From contig MU278358.1 of the NCBI GenBank assembly GCA_022385755.1, positions 635,133 to 699,132 of the forward strand: a DNA stretch of 64,000 bases, given 5' to 3'. The stretch comes from Trametopsis cervina. Lineage: Eukaryota; Basidiomycota; Agaricomycetes; Polyporales; Irpicaceae. The notes under the pieces were generated by a model, which was given only the letters and a program-made list of their open reading frames with translations, did not search any database and had not been told where the DNA came from. Below are positions 1-12,049 of this stretch, in pieces. The translations under genes and the position numbers were made by a program. The number at the start of each line of letters is the position of its first letter. Position 1 is the first letter of the stretch.

Positions 1-935
1 TTCGACCACGATGGTATCATGTCGGACCTGCCCAAGCTGGTACGCTAACACCCATCGTATACCTTGCTTTTACTGATGCTACTCAGGTTGAGCTCAAGCT
101 CAAGTACAAATACCGTTTGATCTTGGACGAGAGCGTCTCTTTTGGCAGTGTTGGCCGAACTGGGCGCGGCTTGACGGAATTGTACAACGTTCCCGTATGT
201 CCACTTATCGATCCTCCGACTATGTGTGTCTCACATCGTACAGGCCTCGCAGGTAGATATGCTTGTTGGCTCACTGGCGAACGGCCTTACTGCTTGTGGT
301 GGATTCTGTGCGGGCTCAAACGTCGTCGTCAGCCATCAGGTGCGCTAATTAGCCCAACCGCAGCACATTCTGTATTGATTTGCATCCCCCAACAGCGTAT
401 CAACGGAACCTCTTTCGTGTTTTCTGCTGCAATGCCTGCGCTGTTGAGCGTTGCCGCATCCGAAGGTATCAACATCCTCCGCAGCACTCCGTCTATCCTT
501 AGTAACCTGCAAGACAACGTGCATGCCGTTCGGGCTGTCCTGGATAGAGTGGACTGCATTACCATTCCTTCTCACCCTGCTTCTCCGATGATTCATCTCC
601 AAGTTCGTCTACCTTCGCCTACACATCTCCTTCCGACGGCGTCGCCCGCTATGTCCAGCTCGAACAAACCCTCGAACCCGGCTTCTCCTATTCCCCGGGA
701 GCCCGAGCAATTCGACGGTGACCTTGAGGAGCAAATTCTCCAAGATATCGTTGACGAGGCTTTGGCTCAAGGTGTTATGGTCACACGTGCTAAAAGGCTG
801 AAAGGTCAGGAGCTTACCCAGGTACGACCGAGTGTCAGGTTGGCCCTCACTGCGGCTTTGAGCAAGAAGGATTGCGAGAAGGCTGCGAACGTGGTGAAAG
901 CTGCTTTTATTAAGGTGGTAGGCAAAAGGCGATAG
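1..935 (+). CDS. LCB1: Serine palmitoyltransferase subunit 1 (LCB1), 3' part
   Basis: The last ~260 residues of the LCB1 subunit of serine palmitoyltransferase, the ER enzyme that condenses serine with palmitoyl-CoA in the first step of sphingolipid synthesis. The gene runs off the left edge. Exons read 1-39, 87-194, 244-339 and 396-935; all three introns (47, 49 and 56 nt) are phase 0. The stretch LDESVSFGSVGRTGRG is the LCB1 form of the pyridoxal-phosphate loop, in which the lysine found in the catalytic LCB2 subunit is absent. NGTSFVFSAAMP and the C-terminal QGVMVTRAKRLKGQE and RPSVRLALTAALSKK blocks are also typical. LCB1 works only as a heterodimer with LCB2, which is not in this window. 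Identification is secure; residues around 590-700 fit the family less well and could hide a short intron. Confidence 0.9.
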   Translation, partial: RPRWYHVGPAQAGTLTPIVYLAFTDATQVELKLKYKYRLILDESVSFGSVGRTGRGLTELYNVPVCPLIDPPTMCVSHRTGLAGRYACWLTGERPYCLWWILCGLKRRRQPSGALISPTAAHSVLICIPQQRINGTSFVFSAAMPALLSVAASEGINILRSTPSILSNLQDNVHAVRAVLDRVDCITIPSHPASPMIHLQVRLPSPTHLLPTASPAMSSSNKPSNPASPIPREPEQFDGDLEEQILQDIVDEALAQGVMVTRAKRLKGQELTQVRPSVRLALTAALSKKDCEKAANVVKAAFIKVVGKRR

Positions 936-1101
936 AGAGGTAGATCATTTATACTTTGGGTTATTTTAATGTCACGTTATGATAGTACTACGTATGTAAT
1001 TTGACGAACACTATACGGATAGATTACAGTTCACACATACCCCATACGTTGGAGACAAACCGCCGTGTTCCTTTGGTTTGTAAGGATGCTCGTCACCCCA
1101 A

Positions 1102-2258
1102 CTACACTTTTTCAGAATCAGCTCCGGTGGAGGCATCCTTGGGTCCGACATATCTACCGGGTTTCAATGTCTGAATCTCTCTGGCTTTCCAAGCTACAAA
1201 CCACAGATGATATATCATCGCCCATAGTTCTTCATCTGAGACACCAAGCGCCATCATGTTTCGCCATGTCGCTCGAACGTTCACCATGTAACTCCAGATC
1301 TTGACGGGACTGTGGTGTTTGGCAATGGCCGCCGCAAAGTGCATACGATATGCCTGCAGCGACATATCCGGAGATCTTGGAACCCATTCTCCGATGAGGT
1401 TCAGTGAGAACTCGCGCATATTGGTGTTATGAAAGTAGTTGAATAGGATAGGAAAGACCGCCGGTTCCGGTATGCATACGTGCACGACAGGAAGGCGAAG
1501 TGCGGAGGTGGTGATGGTCATTGTATCAGAAGAATCGGCGACCTCCGGAACTTCTTCGAGGCCAACTGGTGTGACATGCGGTTTCTCTGGAGGAGGAAAC
1601 CGCAGCCGCGAACAGAATAGTGCAACAATAAATGCTTGAGCTGGGTAGATTTGTATTCTGCGCGGCCACTTGTGTCCTGATGCCACAGACGCGTATACCG
1701 CGAAGTAATGGGTGGGGCATGTTGACAGGCCGTAGTCGTCAGTGACGATCTCTATTTCTTTCGGGAGGACAGATTGTGGCGGCTCGGCTTGCAACTCGCC
1801 GACGCATCCCCAAGGCCTCATACCCAAGTTAGTCGTTTCGTTGTGCCACACGACCAAATGATGACATACTTATATTCGCCTGGCGAGACGCGGATGCCCC
1901 AAATAAGGTCCTGGAGGGGTATGTGCGCAAAGTCAGGTTCCAGATCTGCAATGGTCTTCTGTTCTACAGACGTTTCATGTTTTGTGTAAAACGAAGGCGA
2001 CATGTACTTCTCCTCCCAGTATATCCGTATGGCATCGTGGTCTGGAACGAGCGTTCGGTTTTGATCTTCGTCAGTACTGCTCTGTCTTGAATGAGTTTTC
2101 AAGGCCTTCAAAGTGTCCGGCAAAGTTTGAAGGATGAGGGGATGTCGCATGCGCCTCTTCTTGCATCGCAACACGCACCGCGACTTGGCAAGAGACTTCT
2201 CTGCGCTATGTAGAGCAAAGATACGGTATTCCGGGGCAAAGCGATGGTTCCGGATCAT
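1102..2258 (-). CDS. Clp1-like protein, copy A
   Basis: Two exons, 2258-1870 and 1816-1102, separated by a 53-nt phase-2 intron with a CTAAC-type branch site; 367 residues. The core reads: THYFAVYAS, then IQIYPAQAFIVALFCSRL, then LRLPVVHVCIPEPAVFPIL, and near the end ATWRNMMALGVSDEELW. The same blocks occur in the same order in the protein at 16597-17813 (THLLAVYG, MSLFPAHNIVLSAFCANM, IQLPVVPLGLPHPQSY, GVYRNMVALEIQEDLMW), so the two are paralogues. From memory this architecture is that of Clp1-like proteins, named after Coprinopsis clampless1, a factor needed for clamp-cell formation and A-mating-type-dependent sexual development. No enzymatic motif, signal peptide or membrane segment is visible. 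The N-terminal region is basic and probably disordered. The start may be extended by an upstream exon. Confidence 0.6.
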
Positions 2259-3081
2259 GCTATGAGATGCCAGAGGTGAGAGACAACGCGTTCACCATAC
2301 CCGTGTGTTCAGGTATAAATACGCAGGAACCCTTGATCGAAATGAGGTGCGTTGTTTGAGTCTTTGGCGTTCCCCGACGCCGATATTACTGGGAGCTGCC
2401 ATTAAAGGCTTGTACCAAAGTCGCGCCCACCAAACCAAACAACCGGGTGGCCCTGGGAATCGTTAACATAACGTAAGGAGTGGCACCAGCAAAGCTCCAT
2501 AACAGAGATTGTCGCAAATCAACAGGCTGTTCGTAGCCTTTTAGAAGGACAAAGTAACGAGAAGCCCAGGATGCGGTGATTGTATGAGACAGGCGTTGAG
2601 CAGAACTACCAAGAAAACAAAGCAATCTGTCTGTGCTTGCGCAGTGATCAACCTACTTAGTCGCTGAGATATCTCAACAAAGCTGGTGCAAGAGCAGAAG
2701 TAGCACAGTCGATGTTGGGTTGAGTCAAGCAGTAGGATAAGACGTAGTAAGATGGTTGCGTCACGTCTCAAAAGCGAGTCCAAAGTGGTTAGGACACGAA
2801 CTAAGCGCCGGTACCTTCTGGCCGCCGTTCACAAACAGAGTGACACTTCCGGAGACTTTTGTACGGCTAGATGCTCAACACCTACCATAGTTTATATATA
2901 TATGTCGTGTACTTGTAGGGCTATCTCAATGAGTGTGGAAAGACTGTGGCCGGTAAAAATCCATTGCAGTCACGTGTTATATAATGTGCGTCTGTAAAGT
3001 TTCCGTTCCCGTGTTTCCATTGGCTGGTCCTCACCAGTCTTTACCAGACACCTTCATCAGCCTCTACTTCGTTGGTTGAGT
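2259..3081. other. Intergenic, Clp1-like A / DBP4
   Basis: Divergent promoter region of the Clp1-like gene (-) and DBP4 (+). Only short unconnected frames are present. An AT-rich run TTTATATATATATG lies near 2889-2902, about 180 bases before the DBP4 start; its function is not clear. Nothing else recognised. Confidence 0.5.
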
Positions 3082-5834
3082 ATGCCTCAAGCAGGGCCGT
3101 CGACGTCTAAACCCAGAAAAAAGAAGACGCAGCTAAAACATGGCATCAGATCTTCCAAAGTCAAGAAAGTTGCTGAAATCCGGTCTATCGAAGCGTTGGA
3201 GGAGGCAGCTCGGGACTGGGTAAGTATTGCTTGCAATGGGTCTCGCTTATTACTTCATTGACGTAGCACTGCCGGCTTCCTAGGAGCCACCTTCAGATCT
3301 GAAAGCCTTCGCCGACCTTCCGATATCTAATCAAACTAAACGAGGTGAGACCAAAGCCTATAGTTATGTTCTCATATTGAAGGTGCGGACAGGTCTTAAG
3401 AAAGCCTCATTCGTCGATATGACTGATATACAAACGAAAAGCATTCCCGTCTCTATCAAAGGGAAGGATGTTCTTGGCGCTGCGCGTACGGGCAGCGGAA
3501 AGACACTGGCGTTCCTCATACCGGTATTGGAGATGCTGCACCGGAAGAAATGGGGGCCACAAGATGGTCTTGGTGCTCTTATAATCTCACCTACTCGTGA
3601 GCTGGTATGCTACTAGCTTCGTCCGTGCAAGTTCGAAGCTCTGACTTCCTTTCGTTCAGGCCGTTCAAATCTTCGAAGTTCTCCGTTCTATTGGAGGTTA
3701 CCACACCTTCTCCGCTGGCCTGGTCATCGGTGGAAAGAATCTCGGCGATGAACGAGAACGTCTGGCGCGCATGAACATTCTCGTCGCGACGCCCGGTCGT
3801 CTTCTGCAGCATATGGATCAGACTATCGGTTTCGAATGTGACAACCTGCAGGTACTCGGTAAGTGAGAGAATCTGTGATTCACACATGTTATTGACAGAT
3901 TGGTCGGGTCGCAGTGTTGGATGAGGCTGATAGGATTCTGGATATGGGCTTCCAGCGTACATTGACGGCTCTGTTATCTCACCTTCCTAAATCCCGCCAA
4001 ACCCTCCTGTTCTCCGCAACTCAGACGAAGTCTGTCTCGGACCTTGCCAGACTATCCCTAAAGGATCCTGTATACATTTCTACGCAGGAAGCAGGAAATG
4101 AAGGCAACACAACAATGCCTTCGGGTCTGGAGCAGCATTATATCGTATGCGACTTGGACAAGAAACTCGATGTCTTGTTCAGTTTTATCAAAACACATCT
4201 ACAGACGAAAACACTTGTCTTCTTATCTAGCTCAAAGCAGGTGCGATTCGTGTTCGAGACGTTCTGCAAGCTTCATCCAGGAGTTCCACTGCTCCATCTA
4301 TACGGGAAGCAGAAGCAGATGACGAGACTCGCCTCGTTTCAGCGCTTTACGACCATGAAGCATGCTGTCCTACTTGCTACCGACATTGCCGCTCGTGGAT
4401 TGGACTTCCCGGCTGTGGATTGGGTACTTCAAGTCGATGCTCCAGAAGACGCTGACACTTACATTCATCGTGTGGGGCGGACGGCCCGATATGAAAGCGC
4501 AGGGAAAGCCCTCCTCTTTCTGCTGCCGAGTGAGGAAGAAGGAATGAAGGCTGCTCTGGAGAAAAAGGGAATCTCCGTCGCAAAGATCAAGATCAAGTCC
4601 AGTAAGACGCAAAACATCGAGAACCAACTGCAGAAATTAGCGTTTCAGGACCCAGAAATCAAGTACTTGGGCCAACGTGTGAGTATTTTATCAGCACTGC
4701 TGTACCGGTGTACTTGACTGAAGCGAGAAAAAGGCATTCGTATCTTATTTGCGTTCGATACATATACATAGAGACAAGACCATCTTTAAGCTTGGAGAGC
4801 TGCCCGTCGAGCGCTTCGCAGAATCCCTTGGTTTACCCGGAGCGCCGAAAATTAAGTTCTTGAACAAGGAAATCGCTCAGAAACGGAAAAACGCTTCGCA
4901 CATCGCTGCCAACCTGAAGCCGCAGGTTGATAAGTCGACTACTCGGGATGCGGAACCTGAGTCAGAGGAAAGCGGTGGAGAAGACTCATCGGGGGCCGGT
5001 TCCAGCGAAGAGGAAGAGGAAGCGGCGCAGCAAACCGACGCAGCTAAAGCGGTAGGTAGCAATCTATCTAGGTTCTTCAGGTTGCTCATTTCTGGTTAGC
5101 CGAAAGTCCGTACGAAGTACGACAGGATGTTCGAGCGGAAAAATCAAAATATTCTCTCCGAACACTTCACGAAACTTATCGATCACGACGCCGATCGTGC
5201 GGGCAATGATTCAGACGATGATTTCATCACCTTGAAGAGGGCTGACCACGAACTCAAAGAAGATGAGCTGCCCGAGCATGACTTCATTTCGAAGCGCAAG
5301 CTGCGACTGGCCTTGTCAAAGAAGGCAATCATGAAGTCTGGTCCTAAGGGGACGAAACTTGTGTTCGATGACGAAGGCAACCCACACGAGCTCTATGAGA
5401 TGAAGAGCGCCGAGGAAGTCTTCAAGGGTCAGGATGACGCGCGGGAAGCAGGAAGACAATTTGCACAGAGCGAACGCAGTAAATTGTTGGAGGCCGACGT
5501 TCTGGATAGAGCAGAAGCGAAAGAAAAGAAGCAGGAGAAGAAGCGGAAACGGAAAGAACGAGAACGCGAGGTGAGTCCGAAGGAACTTGTCGGTTTTCCG
5601 CGTTCGTTGACCCGCTCTATGTTGCAGGAGAACGGTGAATCACTGGGGCCAACGATTGCACAAGTCGATGATGATGGCTATGTCAGCCCGGACTTCGACT
5701 TGCCTTCAGAGCAAGACTCTGAAGAGGATCGCGAACCTCCGCCAAAACGTGGGCGGCTTCAGCAGAGCAATCGGCGTAACGATTTAGCAGAGGATGAAGA
5801 GCTAGCTTTACGATTATTGCAGAGCAGACGGTAG
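3082..5834 (+). CDS. DBP4: ATP-dependent RNA helicase DBP4 (DEAD-box)
   Basis: Seven main exons: 3082-3219, 3284-3344, 3393-3604, 3660-3858, 3915-4678, 4734-5051, 5100-5834; 808 residues if all is read. A further in-frame GTGAGT...GCAG intron at about 5571-5627 would shorten it by 19. DEAD-box motifs are complete and in order: [13 protein letters not shown] (about residue 97), PTREL, TPGRL, DEAD (about 205), [26 protein letters not shown]4217-like block ([20 protein letters not shown]) follows, then the acidic and basic tail typical of Dbp4/Hca4. Yeast Dbp4 acts in the nucleolus in 18S rRNA maturation, releasing U14 snoRNA from pre-rRNA. The chosen ATG at 3082 is the first in frame. Family assignment is strong because the C-terminal half also matches, not just the helicase core. 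Confidence 0.93.
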
Positions 5835-5905
5835 TGTTATAATGTAAGCAAGTTTAGTACACTATCTATATAATACATGTCATGTTCGTCCGAAGGATCA
5901 CACAT

Positions 5906-8900
5906 CTACTCATCATCGTCCGAAAGAATGAGAGCCTTCCGTTTGCTACCTGCCGGGCGTTGAACGATGGCGACTTCGTCGTCTGAGACTTCCACAGGGG
6001 ACATACGTTCCGAGCCTGCCCGTGATGTTCCAGCGAATGGTGAGGATGACTGCGGAGGTTCGGCATTCGAACCTGCGACAGATGACTTTCTCAGTCTCGG
6101 CCTGGGACGTGGTTTCGGCCTGGGTTTCGGTTTGCTGGCGTCGGAACCTCTGCCAGTGCGAGGACTTGGAGTAGCGGTCGCAGTTGTTATAGGACCGTCC
6201 AATACTTCGACATCCGAGTCAGAATCCTTATCGGAAGCATCGCTACCATTGGCATTTACTCCCTGGTCAGACAGTATCTCAATTGTCTCTTTTGCTTTGG
6301 TGCCACGTCGCTTCTTGGTACCGCGAGCTTTCATTGTCGCTATTTTCCCTGAGGCGACAGAGGCAAGCTCCATCTTTTCTCGAAGCTGTTTCTCTCTAGC
6401 AAAGAAGGCCTCTAGAATATCTTCCTCGAGGTCACTGTCCTCAATGAACTGTGCAGACTTGTAGAGTTTGTCCTCCTTTCGTTTCTTTTCCTTCTTTTTC
6501 TTCGTAGGCTCGTCACCATCCGAATTCTCCTCCTCAGATTCAGAGGGTGCGCGGCGTCGCCTACGCCTGCGGCGTTGTTTCGATAGCATCTGTGACGCCT
6601 TCTTGTCTCCCAAGTCAATGGGTTTCTCCAGGAATTGGTTGATGACGTTTAGAGATCGTTGAAGGTCCGAAGGAATGATCGCCGCGGGAACATACCACTC
6701 AAGTTCCTCAGCGGCTGCCAGCCAATCAGTAAGAGAAGATACATAACAGTATTATAGTACATACTTTCGTTGAGGACGGCAAAATTCAATAGACGGAAAA
6801 CAAGTCTAAGTTCCGGGTCTTTCGACGCAGCGGTGGCCATATCATCCGTAATATACGGGATCACTGAAGAGCACGTTATCAGTCAGCCATCTTTTATTGG
6901 TAATGCAGCACACTAACGGTAATCCTCAAACTTCGATAGAGCCTCAGCAGAGGGACGATCGTTAGGGCGACGGGGTTCAGCGTGCTCCTCGTCAGAAGAG
7001 TCGTTCATCTTGGAGGACTGTCCGTCGGTATCTTCTATGATTCGCTGGCGAATACCTATCACCATGATCAGGATCTTAGAGTTTTTAGTAGAATCCAACA
7101 ACCGTGATATACGCCGGGCGTACCTGTTTGGTCCAGTCCATCAAGGAGCCTTTCGAGGCCTCCACAAGACACTTGATCGCTATACCCAGCTGCTCGCTCC
7201 AGGTAAAGCCCTTCTTCACTTTGACTTCTGCCGGTCTTTGACTGTCCAGCATAGTATCATCATCACCATGGGCTGTTTTCTCAGGAGGAACCCAGCTCGA
7301 ATGCTGCTTCCATTTGCCTCTCGTCTTAGGGTAAAACGCCTGGATATCATATGTGAATGCGAACATATAAATACGGTTGAGAAAAACCCTACTTCGATGA
7401 GAAGGAAAGGGTCATCTGCAACTTCCTTGAGGAATTTCTTCAAGATATATTCGATGAGAGATACCAGGTCTTTATACGCTTTTTCACGAGGGAGTGACTG
7501 CTCTTCAGCAAGGATAGTCTTGAAGAGATTCAACGTGGAGACCTGTGCGTCTTGTGAGAGTTTGTTCACTGACGACCACACAAGCTCGAACCTTGAAGAA
7601 AAGCCCTTCCGCCTTTGCTCGAATTGCTTGCCGGTGTAGCAAAGATACTACTCGTTTCATGTTCTCCGGCGATTTGAACTCTTTGTAACGAGCTAGATAA
7701 AGCATAAGCGTCTGAGTGACGTCGGGATGGGCAAACCGCTATATGCAATTGAGTGGTTAGAGTATGGCCAAGACGATTGTCTGAAAAGGTACCTGTTCGA
7801 AGGAATCGAAGGTGAAGACGGTTTCGCCGGCTTCTTCCTCTGATTCTTCAGGTTCTTCTTCGACGTCGGGCACAGCCGATTCGTCCTGATTGCGTTTTCC
7901 TGGTGGCGTGTAGAGTCAATTACCATGAAATGCGTGGAACAGCGTGTTGCTCTGCTCACGTCTCGCCGCTTTCTTCTTCCTCACCAATCCTCCATTCTTA
8001 GCAGACTTCTCCAGTAAGCGTAGAAGAGCGTACGCGAGGTGGATACTTGAGTCTAAGTAGGTGAGGCTCTGAGTACCTTCTTTATACGCCCGTACACTTT
8101 CTAAGGCGGTGTCAAGTACTTCTCCGTTGTAGATGATTTGCGCCTGTAAAACTTCAGCCGCATAGACAATTGTGTCAGCTCCGGAGGAGATCATACAGTC
8201 TATCAGAAGAATGAGCTGAGTGAGACATTCAACTCCTGCCTGGAGTTCATTCCACAGCTTAGGCTGCCAAAGATGAAGATAAGGATAAGTAACTATACGC
8301 TGGAATTAAATATGTATCATACCTTTTCTTCCATCGCCTCGCGCATTCGTTTGAGCACCCAAATAATCCAGCTTGTTTCCGTCACTTCAGTGACTAAGCC
8401 AAACTCGTAATTCTGGCTCTTGTCGTTAGCCCGTTGGCACAGGAAGAAGTCGAGGAACCATTTCGTGAGGTAAAGCAGACGGAGGTGATCCTTCTCAGTA
8501 ATCTTCGGTCTTTCTGCCTTGATATCCTTAAGCAACGAAGCCAAGAATGCTACGAAACTTGGGTGAGGAATCCAGGAACAAACGAAGAACTTGACTGACA
8601 GTTAAACGATGTCTCAAGGAAAGTTCGCGCTGCACCTCGAAGTATAACCCTCGATTCCAGCGATAGATTATCCTCTCTTGCTACGTCGTCAATCTTATTG
8701 ACTTTGTGTGCCTTTGACCGCTTGCCCGCATCCAACATGCTTCCAGCTTCGCGATGAAGTGCTTGTTGACGATGCATCACAAGTGCCGATGACGATGACT
8801 CGGCATTGCTTTCCGCATCGGGGACTGCACCTGCACTCTTACTGGCCTTAGGATTCAACGTGACTGAGATAGTGGTTCCGAAGCGCGAATGCCTAGAGGA

Positions 8901-9844
8901 CGCGTTGCGGGACAGGTTTCGTTTGCGCTGGTCTTCCACAGCCAGGAGACGACGGAGGTTCTGCGCAGGTTCCTGTGAAGGACGGTCAGCTAGAAATCAA
9001 AGGGGATCATTGAAAAATGCACCTTCGATTGGTCGGCAGCGGCGAGGGTCGAGGGTCGTACACCCCGGTAGAGCAGGTAGAAAATCTCCAGCAGAAGTGA
9101 ATTATATTGATCATACATAGGATCACCATCGCCGTTCGATGCCATGGTCAACAAAAGATCCAGTATATTTGTCTCATGAAGAACTTTGACGAGGCGTGTT
9201 TGCAAGGAAGAGTATTCAGCCTGGTCTGCGCTGCTATAGGTATTCGCCGGAAGGTCTTTGATGAAAGCGAGGTTGCGGATGAGGTACAGGATAACACCAA
9301 CGATTTGCTCGTCCGTCGGCGTCCTCTCCTTCGGTGCCTTCGCAAGGCACGGCAAGACGATACCCAAGAAAGATTGCATTACGTCGGCTCGAGTAATGGC
9401 TGCCTTGTATCGCAGGTGGCTCTGAATCAACTGAGTATAATCGGCACCCTTGTCCATCACGTCGTCAAGTTCCCGCAACTCTTCCGCAACGTCGATAGGC
9501 CAGGTCATTGCCGCCATAAGATCTGCACAGGCTATTGCGCGTTTGTCTTCAAAAAGCCCTTTGCCAGCGGTTTCGAGTAGGATAGGAACAAGGTCATTGG
9601 GCAGCACTCTCGCTTCCCAGAAGATGCGAGCAACCGTTCGGTCATCGTCCGTATCGTCCTTCCTCCAGAACTTTTTCAGGTCCTTCAAACACCCATAGCA
9701 CTCGTCTCCAAGCCTATATCTTCCTCCTTCGACTCCTCCCAATGCCTCAATGACAGACTTTATGGGCCCCTCCAATATCGCACGTCGTTCGTTGTAGCCT
9801 TCATCTTCACCTGAGGATATGTCGATCACTTCTGTGACATCCAT
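5906..9844 (-). CDS. TOF1: Replication fork protection protein TOF1/Swi1 (Timeless family)
   Basis: Eleven exons: 9844-9023, 8972-8600, 8549-8323, 8263-7960, 7899-7793, 7738-7592, 7542-7393, 7339-7124, 7074-6918, 6863-6765, 6714-5906; 1136 residues with every junction in frame. The N-terminal third has the Timeless fold sequence (RYRLGDECYGCLKDLKKFWR, VLPCLAKAPKERT, LVKVLHETNILDLLL). Later blocks ETVFTFDSFEQRFAHPDVT, EGLFFKVSTLNLFK and WYVPAAIIPSDLQRSLNVIN are typical of fungal Tof1/Swi1. The last exon codes for a basic and acidic disordered tail. Tof1 with Csm3 stabilises stalled replication forks, signals to the S-phase checkpoint and limits topoisomerase 1. One intron (7591-7543) appears to use a GTTCGA donor. 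The gene is divergent from SLX1, 247 bases away, and its promoter carries three ACGCGT boxes. Confidence 0.92.
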
Positions 9845-10091
9845 CTTTCAGACGATTTGATGAGTAAGAGGGCATTCTCGGTAAACATGGTCATACCTTG
9901 ATCCTCCCTGTGTGTCTAGAGGAATGAGCGAGCTTACTCGTGGCGCAGGTGACCACAAGCCGAGACGCGTGTGAAGAACGCGTTGAGTCACGCGTGACAG
10001 TGCGCGTTTTGATCCCACTGGCCAGTCAGTTGTGGAGACACAACTTCATTCAGTAAACCCATCGTTTGTATTCCGAGTGATAGCGGACAGG
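9845..10091. promoter_or_regulatory. Bidirectional TOF1-SLX1 promoter with three MluI cell-cycle boxes
   Basis: The only DNA between the TOF1 and SLX1 start codons. The palindrome ACGCGT occurs at 9965-9970, 9978-9983 and 9990-9995, with starts 13 and 12 bases apart. ACGCGT is the core of the MCB element, bound in ascomycete yeasts by MBF (Mbp1-Swi6), which drives G1/S transcription of replication and repair genes. A nearby GCGCGTTTTGA at 10002-10012 recurs 90 bases upstream of the PIF1 start at 59772-59782, in the same orientation relative to TOF1 and PIF1. The motif copies are seen directly; MBF-type regulation of both genes is inference. Confidence 0.7.
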
Positions 10092-11854
10092 ATGGGTCGC
10101 TCGTCACTAATAGACCACCGTTTCCCGCCATTCTATGCTTGCTATCTCCTCAAAAGCGACGCGACCTCCCGCCTGTATGCTCGAGTAAACCACAGTATCG
10201 ACGCCTAACTCACGCTGTCTTCTCAGAACCTACGTTGGAAGCTCTCCTCATCCACCTCGGCGTCTTCGGTAAGATGGTTGGTTGTACAGCTTTTGGGTTT
10301 TGAGTAGCGAAACCGCTCTATATTCACCCGCCACTCTCAGACAGCACAACGGCGAAATCACACAAGGAGCGACCAGGACGATGCGCCACAGACCATGGAC
10401 CATGCAGATGATTGTGTACGGTTTTCCCTCAAGAATTGCGGCTCTCCAATTTGAATGGGCCTGGCAGAACCCTTGGCTATCGCGTCACCTGCGGGACAGC
10501 CCTGGAGGTCTCGTCTTTCAAAAAGGGAAAAGGAGCATGACATATCAGGTGTCGTGAGTGAATGAGTTTGGGGTATCACAATACCCTTTTACATAACTCT
10601 CTTTATGTGTAGAGTCGCCTGTGTCATGACGGCAGCACATCCATTCAATACATGGCCGTTGCGTGTAAAGTTCTTCACTGAACAAGCTCGGAAATTGTGG
10701 GATGCCACTTCCAAGAAGGTAGTCCTCCCCTCTGGCTTGTATGTTGATGTGGAATTGGAAGGAGTCGATGGTCGAAGCGGGATCATAGGCACAGGCAGGA
10801 CAGGACCCATTGATGTCACTGATGGTGAGTTCATGGCTACTTCATGTCACCTGGGAGCTTATTGGGCTATAGAGGCATTTACAACTGCACATCTTCGTAA
10901 GGCGGGTAAACTCTCTGTTTCGCCGAGATGCACTATCTGTAAGACACAGGTGGACATAGCTCAGGTAGTGTTGGGTGATGCTCTCTCGTCATACGTTTTC
11001 ACCCAAGTCATACACCAGGAACCATTGGAATCTGCGTTATGCCCTGCCGACAGCTGTACCGCGGTCTCTCACTTAACATGTCTTGCTGAGGCATTCCGGG
11101 GCTCTGCTAGCACCCCGACAACCTTCATACCCAGAGGAGGCGAGTGTCCCTCCTGTCGCACGTATACTTTATGGGGCGACGTGATACGGGGATGTTATCG
11201 GAGACACGCGGGGACGGTCGCGCCAGAGCCGGAAGACGAGGGGGTGGACGACGAGCTCAATTCCGCTATTGAGGATGAAGCATCAGATGATGCCCTTGAA
11301 GACGAGGAACCTGTGGCGCGAGGAAAGAAGGTAGCTAAACCCAAATCCACTCCTGCAAAGCCACGGGGGAGACCAAAGAAGGTTGCTGATACGACCATCG
11401 CCGTCAAGAAGCCCAAAGCCAAGAGCTACCATACTCAAGCTACTGCCGTACGTATGCTTACTGCCTTCTTGACTTACGAGACTGATTCGTCTTTTTATAG
11501 TTGTCTTTGGACGAGCATGAATTCTTCGACTTGGACGCAGTGAGCTCCAGTACCGACTCAATAGGCGAGATGGAATTTCCATGGCGCGCGAACACGCGTG
11601 GGACCTCTCAAGTCGTTGTCATCCAACCAATAGCCAGGAACACTGACGTGCCGATGCTACCTGCCAGCTCATCCCACAAAGATATTCGCACAGCTGGACG
11701 GCCTGCAGACTCGAACATTTGGTCCCTCTCCGATTCGGATTCAGGGCCATCCGCAGCGCGTGAAATTCTAGCCCCTCCACTCCCATCTAGCTCTCCGCAA
11801 CATCCTAGACAACTAGGCCAACGGAGTCCAGTCTACATTGAAATTTCAGATTGA
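10092..11854 (+). CDS. SLX1: Structure-specific endonuclease subunit SLX1
   Basis: Six exons: 10092-10174, 10227-10268, 10341-10553, 10613-10824, 10873-11447, 11501-11854; 492 residues. The N-terminus is the GIY-YIG nuclease fold: [24 protein letters not shown] (catalytic Arg region), then [19 protein letters not shown] leads into a C-terminal zinc-binding RING/PHD-like domain ([24 protein letters not shown]). The tail is acidic and holds an AT-hook-like KPRGRPKK and a short SPVYIEISD end. SLX1 is the catalytic partner of SLX4 and cuts branched DNA such as 5' flaps and Holliday junctions in the nucleus. The fourth intron (10825-10872) is 48 nt and in frame, so it could be retained; the spliced form matches the family better. 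Divergent from TOF1. Confidence 0.92.
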
Positions 11855-12049
11855 ATATTCCAGTTCCAGGGCTACTATATTTAGCGCGCATGGTCCAGGC
11901 CGGCCCGGATCATTAGATCGACGTCACTAGTCAAAATCGATTTGGTTCCCAAGACAAATTGTTCAATAGAGTCTCTCCCATGCTATAGACGGAGCTTTTC
12001 CTCTCATTTCTCACAGCAACACGATACACACATCTCAGGACTATACACT

